From Histoplasma ohiense (taxonomy: Eukaryota > Ascomycota > Eurotiomycetes > Onygenales > Ajellomycetaceae), in the NCBI GenBank assembly GCA_017607445.1, contig JAEVHH010000001.1, positions 3,782,001-3,846,000 on the forward strand: DNA of 64,000 nucleotides, read 5' to 3'. Made by a program: the position numbers and the translations under genes. Of this stretch, positions 57,894-64,000 are shown piece after piece. Within the stretch, counting starts at the first letter, position 1. The number at the start of each line of letters is the position of its first letter. The notes below the pieces were generated by a model. The model was not told where the DNA came from. It ran no database searches and was given only the letters and a program-made list of their open reading frames with translations.

Positions 57894-59432
57894 ATGGCTG
57901 CTGCCCCTAACACCCTCCTGATCGAGGGCACGTTTGCTGAGCTAGCTGACGAGCTGGCTCAGTATATCGATGCCATCCGCAAAGTGGAGAAGGGAGTCTA
58001 TGCCGAAATCACACCAGCACTCGAGGCCCTACGGGGGATGGATCAGATAGAAGAGCCTAGTGCTGCACAGCGGCAGCAGATTCTGTCCAAGAGGGATGAG
58101 GTTCTGAAGAAGATCGTTGTGGCTGCGCAAGCATTGAATGCAGCTCCAGAGAAGGGTGAGAAGACATTTTCTGCTTATATAGATCTCCATGTATATACAT
58201 CAAATACTATACCTAGGTGCACGAGGGGACTAACGAAGATTGATTCAAACACAGAAATCACCGCTGCTTATAATCTCCTTATCCACCTCATCCGCCAGTC
58301 CTCGTCCGTTAACATGTTCCTCCCACGGATTTGCGGCTACCTCGCCAAACCATTTACATCCTCTCCACAGCATGGCTCAAGCCTTGCTATATCCATCCTC
58401 TCTACAATCTTCAATACCCTCGCTCCTCAAGATACAGGTCGCTATCACGTGTTCCTTGCTATCCTAGCAGTCATCCGCCAGGCGCCCTCCGTGTTTGCAT
58501 TCACTGCTCTCAAATCACAGCTTAACACGCAGCTCCCCATCTGGATAGGGTCCTGGGACCTTGATGAAGAGGATCTCCAGCGCCTTCACCTGGCTATATC
58601 CGACGCAGCCAAAGAAGCCGGCGACTATGAACTTTCACACTCGCATCTTGTCTCCGCCCTCCAAGCCATCCCGCCCTCCGAAGCATCCTCTCCCGAAGCC
58701 CATGACCTTGCTCTGCGCGCCCTCCTATCAGCTCTTACCTCACCCTCAGTCTTCGATTTCACCCCCCTCACCGCATCCGACGCAATCCAGTCCCTGCGAA
58801 CAAGCGAACCCCACCTCTTCGAACTCCTCGAAATCTTCGCAGCAGACACCCTAGATGTATACGAAGACAGCATTAAATCCACCCCACTCTCCGCCATCCA
58901 CAACCTCTCCGCCTCCGCCGAAATCCTCCAAACAAAAATGCGCCTCCTCACCCTCGCCAGCCTCTCCGCCTCCACCCCATCCCGCTCCCTCCCATACGAC
59001 ACAATCGCAAACGCCCTGCGTATCCCACGCGCGGATGTGGAGAAATGGGTCATCGACACCATCCGCGCCGGGCTTGTGGAGGGCAAACTCAGCCAGCTGA
59101 AGGGCGAATTCCTCGTGCACCGCGCGACGTACCGCGTGTTTGGCGAGAAGCAGTGGGCGGAGATCCAGGGGCGGCTGATGGTGTGGAGGCGGAGTTTGGA
59201 GAACGTGTTGGGTGTGGTGAGGAGTGAGAAGGAGAAGTTCGTACGGGACGAGATGGCCGCGGCCGCCGCGGCCAATGCGGCTGCTGCTGCTGCTGCTGCA
59301 AATGCGGAGGGTGGTGCGCAGAGGGGTGGGGAGAGGAGGAGAGGTGGTGGTGGACATCATCAGCAAAGACAGCAGCACCAAGTGCACGAGCAACAGCCGA
59401 GAGAGGTTGAGTTGGTTGGCGGGGGCGATTAG
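57894..59432 (+). CDS. Translation initiation factor eIF3 subunit M
   Basis: The likely spliced form has exons 57894-58155 and 58255-59432, joined in phase 1, about 479 residues. A 99-bp intron is in frame and stop-free, so the unspliced reading also gives one continuous frame of 512 residues. The N-terminal helical repeats (EITAAYNLLIHLIRQSSSV) lead into a PCI domain at the C-terminal side with the winged-helix turn LPYDTIANALRIPRADVEKW and GEFLVHRATYRVFGEKQW. eIF3m belongs to the 43S preinitiation complex, and the PCI domain holds the eIF3 octamer together. The C-terminal tail is Ala-rich, then Gly/Arg/His/Gln-rich and disordered, as in other fungal copies. The stop is followed by G and then a 27-base T-run. 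Confidence 0.92.
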   Translation: MAAAPNTLLIEGTFAELADELAQYIDAIRKVEKGVYAEITPALEALRGMDQIEEPSAAQRQQILSKRDEVLKKIVVAAQALNAAPEKGEKTFSAYIDLHVYTSNTIPRCTRGLTKIDSNTEITAAYNLLIHLIRQSSSVNMFLPRICGYLAKPFTSSPQHGSSLAISILSTIFNTLAPQDTGRYHVFLAILAVIRQAPSVFAFTALKSQLNTQLPIWIGSWDLDEEDLQRLHLAISDAAKEAGDYELSHSHLVSALQAIPPSEASSPEAHDLALRALLSALTSPSVFDFTPLTASDAIQSLRTSEPHLFELLEIFAADTLDVYEDSIKSTPLSAIHNLSASAEILQTKMRLLTLASLSASTPSRSLPYDTIANALRIPRADVEKWVIDTIRAGLVEGKLSQLKGEFLVHRATYRVFGEKQWAEIQGRLMVWRRSLENVLGVVRSEKEKFVRDEMAAAAAANAAAAAAAANAEGGAQRGGERRRGGGGHHQQRQQHQVHEQQPREVELVGGGD

Positions 59433-60623
59433 GTTTTTTTTTTTTTTTTTTTTTTTTTTTCCCACCTCCTTTTCTTCCCTTTTCTTTTTATTTGACCTTG
59501 GGATTTTCCTTTGTTGTATGGGGGTGGTTTCTCATTATCTCACTTACTTCCCTTTCCCTCTCCTTTCTATATTTATTTCCCTTTTGGTTTCTGTTATCAT
59601 GGATGAAATGCTCACAGTTTTTCCTTTCAATACCGTTAAAGAACTTGACGTGTTTGTCACTGACATCAAAAATTTTTCTTAAAAATATCCCCCGTGCTTC
59701 CGCTGTATTTATTTAGAAACGGGTGCAACCTAACCTTGATGTCTTGTTTTGCGTAATTTTTTATTTTTTATTTTTCATTTCATTAACTTCCCGGGGCGAG
59801 TGGGATCGGTGTTGAATTGAGGGGTCAGAATACCTATTTGGCGAGAAACAGATAGGAAAAAAATGGAAAGAAAGAGATAGAGAGAAAGAGGCACCAAGAA
59901 GAAGAATAAAATTTGATTTTGATTTATTGATAGTCTAGAGAGGGGGGGAAAGAGGTTTTCTTTTTCTTTAAAAACAGAAAATCTCCAAGAATTTCATGCT
60001 TGTTTTAACTCCTTGCTGACGCTCCCTTTTTTTTTTTTTTTTTCTCATGTTTTTCTGCGCATTGGTGCTAGAAAATAAATATATAAAAGGGATTTCGATC
60101 ACATCCCGTTCCAATATCGGGTGGGCTTGGAGGAAGTCCACAGGAAAGAAAGTATGAAGAAAACTCCATCCCACCTAAAGGTCTGTCTGTCTTGAAGGGG
60201 GACAAGGCGACACTGGGATGGCTGGATGATGCATTAACCAGATATGTACAGATTAGTTCCATGCAAATTTGCACCATGTATTATTGATCAAGAACTCGCT
60301 GTTTTCAAGAAATTCTCTTATACGACGAGAGGGAATCCGGTAACTGCAAAAAGATAAGGTATAATTTGAGGGGGGAAATATCCATTCTATCCATGTGTAG
60401 GGAAATATGGGGGCGGCGGGGGAAATAGAAAATAGAAAGTAAAGAAAATGCTCATATCACCCCGCCATGCGTTGCAGAAATAAACAGTGAAAAGAGAGAA
60501 GGACCAAGATCCGAGAGAGATGTATATATATAAAAGGGAAAAAAAAAAAAAAAAAAAAACATTCACTTTTCCTTACGCCCTCGCCAAACTTACCATCACC
60601 CAGTAAATTTCATACTCATCCCT
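59433..60623. other. Convergent 3' intergenic region
   Basis: About 1.2 kb between eIF3m and URA6, convergent. T/C-rich with homopolymers of T27 (59434-59460), T17 (about 60029-60045) and A20 (about 60540-60559). No gene. Confidence 0.7.
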
Positions 60624-61070
60624 TCAATTCTCCTCAGGCACAGTGACACGTGTAATTCCCCTCCGCTCCACTCCCTCCCTAATCCTCGCATAGATATCCT
60701 CCATGGTCCCCACGGCCTCGACACTCACAACCTTCCCCTCCTTCTCATAATGGTGGATAACGGGCATGCTCGTCTCCTCGAAGACGCGGAACCGTTTGCG
60801 GATCGATTCGATGTTATCGTCGTCACGGCCACTGGTCTTGCCGCGCTTCAGTAGCCGCTCCAGCATGACATCCTCGGGACAGCGCAGGAATATCGTCGCC
60901 GCGGAGGGGCAGACCGTCTCCTCGAAGAAGGTTGCCTGGTCCATCTTGCGTGGGAAGCCGTCGATGAGGAAACGGGCGGGCCTGCTGTCGTTGGCAACGC
61001 TCGAAGAAGGGGTTTCTTCTTCTTCTTCTTCTTCTTCTTCTTCTTCTTCTTCTTCTTGCTGTTTTTGTTT

Positions 61071-61108
<38 letters not shown>

Positions 61109-61842
61109 GCTGCTGCTGCTGCCTCTGCGTTCGTTTCCGCTCAAGAGTTTCGGACATGGCATTCGATAGCAGCGCCACGGTGATCTCCATGGGCACGATG
61201 ATGCCCTCGCGGATATGGTGGCGGATCAAGTCGCCGTATTGCGAGCCAGCGCGCTGTTGCTCGGCACGCAGCAGATCGCCCGCGGAGAGGTGGGTGAAGC
61301 CATAGTCGCGGACGAGGTTGGCAGATTGGGTGCCCTTGCCGGAGCCCGGGCCACCAAGGACGAAGACAACGATGACGACGTCCGGGGAGAATTTGGGGGT
61401 GGTGTTTGTGGAGGAGAGAGGAGGCGTGAGTTCGGCGGGAATTGGGGTTGAGTCTACAGTTTCAGTTGTTGGTGTCTTCTGTGGGGACGACATTTTTCGG
61501 AGTTCGCGATTTGACGAGGAGGACGTAAGCGCCGCTGCCGATCAGGACAATTATGAAGCACGGGAGGATTTTGAGTTCTGAGGACGATTTTCGGGGGGGT
61601 GTCTTTGGCGCGGCGCTGGAGGTGGGGTAAGAGAGTGGTGGGCAGGAGGAAAAGGAGGCGAATGGTTGGTGGTAGTGGTAGTGTTGGAAGGGATTGAGCC
61701 GTGAAGAAGCAAGACGGGGAGCGGTGGTGAAGAGGCGGGAGAGAGGGAGCGGCATTCCCTGCGTCTGTGTGGCAAGCGAATGGAAATGATAAAGAATGAG
61801 AGAAAGGGGAGGTGGATTTGCAGAATTTGTGGTCTGGGACAT
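60624..61842 (-). CDS. URA6: UMP/CMP (uridylate) kinase, Ura6 type, with upstream leader frame
   Basis: The kinase frame, ATG at 61493, is 289 residues and makes UDP/CDP from UMP/CMP with ATP. It has the P-loop GGPGSGKGTQ (47-56), AGDLLRAEQ, the IDGFPRKMDQA NMP-site signature and the lid segment with RGKTSGRDDDN and RKRF. A separate 126-codon frame at 61842-61462 runs into it and overlaps by 32 bp. It reads MPLPLSRLFTTAPRLASSRL, like a mitochondrial presequence, and then a membrane span (ILPCFIIVLIGSGAYVLLVK). Other fungal Ura6 proteins carry such an N-terminal leader in frame. Here an A5 run at 61493-61497 sets the two frames one base apart. Either the start at 61493 is used alone, making a cytosolic enzyme, or a sequence or frameshift issue hides a fusion. 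A Q/E-rich insert lies at about 133-175. Confidence 0.85.
61015..61118. repeat. CTT/TTG trinucleotide array coding Gln/Glu runs in URA6
   Basis: About fourteen CTT units (Glu) at 61016-61057 and about seventeen TTG/TGC units (Gln) from 61073 inside the kinase frame. Translated it is a Gln run plus Glu run between the first helix after the nucleotide site and the RFLIDGFPR segment. The kinase motifs on both sides are intact. Confidence 0.9.
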
Positions 61843-64000
61843 TACATCTTGAGCTTTATTATCGTGAGGTTTCTACAAGGGAGGCTTGGAGTTCGGCGCG
61901 GAAAATAGTTGCACCGGGAAGAATTGTACCCCGCTTACTAAATTGGGTGGAGATGTACGGAGTACTCCGTACATGTACAGTACAATGTGCATTGAAGATT
62001 GCCCTGGGAGAAATAAAGAGCAGTCAATTGGTATCGGCATACACTGATTGACATAGCACCAAAGCACCATTCACGGCAATGTTGCTACATGTAATGAGGT
62101 ATGTGAGTGGCGGGCCTAGCGAGTATCGAACAGACAGTTGAATCTGTTTAAGCATCTACACCCATCTGAAATCACCATGGAGCATTGCTAACATACACAT
62201 CAGTGGTCGCGCCCTAACTATAACGCAGAGTCAGTCAGTTAGGGATGTACGGTGTGGGTTGGATTGTCATTATGGGTGTGTGTTTTGAGACGGGGTTATC
62301 AAAGTTGAGCATCGTTGAAAATGCTGGGTGTCTTCTTATGGTATCTCTCACAGCTGCTGTGAACCGGTTACAGGTTATCCAAATTTGCCCTCTGCAATTC
62401 GCTGCCGATATCAAGCTCACTACCTGGGAAATATTCTATGGAAGAGCTACCTTACAAGCGAAGGGTGTATCTTCTAGCGGAGGAGCAGATAACCAGTGTT
62501 TTTGGTTGTCGGGATCGCAGTCCAAAAGCCATAAATCGCCCAGAGCCTCCTAGGGAGGTAGACCGACGATGCTTGGCAATTACCATATCTTGACATGACA
62601 ACCGATCAAATTGAACACGGCATATGTTGCGTAGGTTGCTAGGTCAAACTTGAGAAGAGTTTCCGCAACTCGGAACGGGAAGATGATGCATTTGTGCTTC
62701 GGGACCGTATCTATTCGTACGCCGGATTTTTGGCACACTTTCTCCAATGTCCGAGGCTCGAACTCTATGGGATCAAGTCAAGAAGGCAGGGTAGTTACCC
62801 GTCGAAGTACCGTACCTTGTTCAACGAGACACCACTAAGGCAAAAGACCTGCCATGGTTTCAACGAAACGGCGGTTACCAAGACTGAAGGAAGTTTAAGC
62901 CGGAGAGATTGTGTATATGAATGCTAACTGAGATCAACCAGGAAATACAAGCTTTGAAACCAACAACAAACAGATTGTTTTAAATTGAACCAATGTATTT
63001 TCCAGGTAAATTCCTATCTTTGTGCTGTACAATAAACCATGGCGTCTGTCTTCACTTCTCTGGAATATTGCACATATTTGGAAGGGTGCCCCTCTCCGTT
63101 TGAATAATGTGTGCCCTACCAAAGACTCCCGCAGGCTATTTCAAATTCTTATTGAAGAATATCCTGTCCTCGATGAAGGGAGCAAGTGACAGGTCAACAA
63201 CTTAATCTATTTTGATTACCATCTTTTTTTTTCAAAGGGGCCCCCATTTAGAGATGTTGTTTTTGAATATTATAATTATTTTCGAAATAAAGCAAATAAA
63301 TGAGAATTCATCGACCTTGTCTAGCTTCTGTGCCTGTTCCCTCATTTTACTACAAGAGCTCTAATAGTTACAGAGCTGCTGTTGTTGCACTCCTATTCGA
63401 ACAAAAAGGTTTTTTTTTTATAAATATAAACATTCTTTCATGTTAAAAGGCTATATATATAGATAAAATAATACTAGTATACTCCGTATATATGTGAATA
63501 TCACATCGAGCATGGGCTCTCCTATATTTTGCGAAACGAGCTGTTTCCTGTTAAGAATGAAGTAAAGAAAACGAAAAAAGATAGGAATCGAAGAGGAAGA
63601 GTGTCTAAACAAAGGAACAAAGATATGTACGGAGTAACTCAATCACCAACACGCCCTGAGTCGCCCGTCCATCATTGGTGTCAGCTCCAAGGATCAAAAG
63701 AACTTATTTAGCCAGCCAGCCCCATCCATGCTCGGCCACCTTGACCACCCCGACCACCAGCAAAATCCTCCACACGAACACGGAGAACGAAGGAGAACGA
63801 AGTCACAGCAGCCGAACCAAATGGGAGATATTCATTTACGGAAAGAAAAATGGAAAATCAAGAACAAACTGGGTTGGGTTGGAAGGTTGCGTTTCCCTTT
63901 GTTTCTGCCATAATCCAACATACGTAGTAGACATGTTGCCGCTCTGATGCAAGCTGCAAAATGATTTCACCGAAGCTCTCATCACATCACATCTCCATCC
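61843..64000. other. Intergenic, no gene recognised
   Basis: About 2.2 kb. Frames at 62245-62553 and 62694-62927 are open but show no family signature or clean splice sites. Two further TACGGAGTA-type motifs occur at 63480-63488 and 63628-63636. The window ends before any gene begins. Confidence 0.55.
61953..61974. repeat. 22-bp perfect palindrome
   Basis: A perfect self-complementary 22-mer. Its centre holds TACGGAGTA and TACTCCGTA overlapping, with ACAT outer ends. It is about 110 bp upstream of the URA6 leader ATG at 61842, a promoter position. Confidence 0.85.

Noticed and set aside
60766..61305. Plus-strand frame with long Ser and Cys runs
   Set aside because: It is the antisense of the CTT/TTG array inside URA6; the kinase motifs show which strand is coding.
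1..64000. CRISPR arrays, operons or tRNA genes
   Set aside because: The sequence is eukaryotic with introns; no repeat-spacer pattern and no convincing tRNA cloverleaf with A and B boxes was seen.

Overview
The window looks like a piece of a filamentous ascomycete nuclear genome, most likely Eurotiomycetes and possibly Onygenales. Genes are split by short introns of about 48-190 bp with GTRNGT donors, CTRAY branch sites and YAG acceptors. Both strands are used, there are no operons, and long A/T homopolymers sit between genes and inside one intron. The families also fit: DUF3074, DUF7707 GPI proteins, LaeA-like methyltransferases, expanded APH and SRPK-like kinases, and DUF3435 recombinases. 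The species assignment is inference.

Layout, left to right. 0-8.5 kb: a cytochrome P450, a zinc alcohol dehydrogenase and a SWIM-finger protein. 8.5-13.1 kb: a gene desert. 13.1-31.4 kb: chromosomal genes, namely a SET/TPR protein, a 1,265-residue proline-rich coiled-coil protein, a three-finger C2H2 factor, a DUF3074 START-like protein and a LaeA-like methyltransferase. 31.4-45.6 kb: an accessory-looking island. 45.7-50.5 kb: STK19-like protein and a Tps3/Tsl1-type trehalose synthase subunit. 52.2-54.4 kb: two broken genes, a hotdog thioesterase and an SRPK-like kinase. 56.2-61.8 kb: a GPI-anchored DUF7707 protein, eIF3m and UMP kinase (Ura6). The last 2 kb holds no recognisable gene.

The island is the most interesting part. 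On the minus strand at 41801-44046 I could assemble five exons with consistent reading phase into a 673-residue DUF3435 tyrosine recombinase. This is the family of the captains that move Starship giant transposons. It has the Arg, Tyr-x-x-Arg, His and Tyr positions and two C-terminal C2H2-like fingers. It reads inward over the island. Downstream of it lie an APH-type kinase, an unrecognised coiled-coil protein, a previously unlikely-to-be-annotated four-exon gene of 164 residues, and a DUF2841 protein of the Aspergillus fumigatus hrmA / YDR124W family. Ordinary chromosomal genes flank both sides. A captain-like recombinase with an hrmA-family gene as possible cargo is the main hypothesis. The element's ends are not proven.

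Three genes carry apparent lesions that need read-level checking: the thioesterase (nonsense plus frameshift), the SRPK-like kinase (two 1-nt insertions and a short C terminus) and URA6 (a 1-nt homopolymer difference separates a mitochondrial-type leader from the kinase). A 9-mer, TACGGAGTA, recurs at least eleven times, always outside predicted coding exons.
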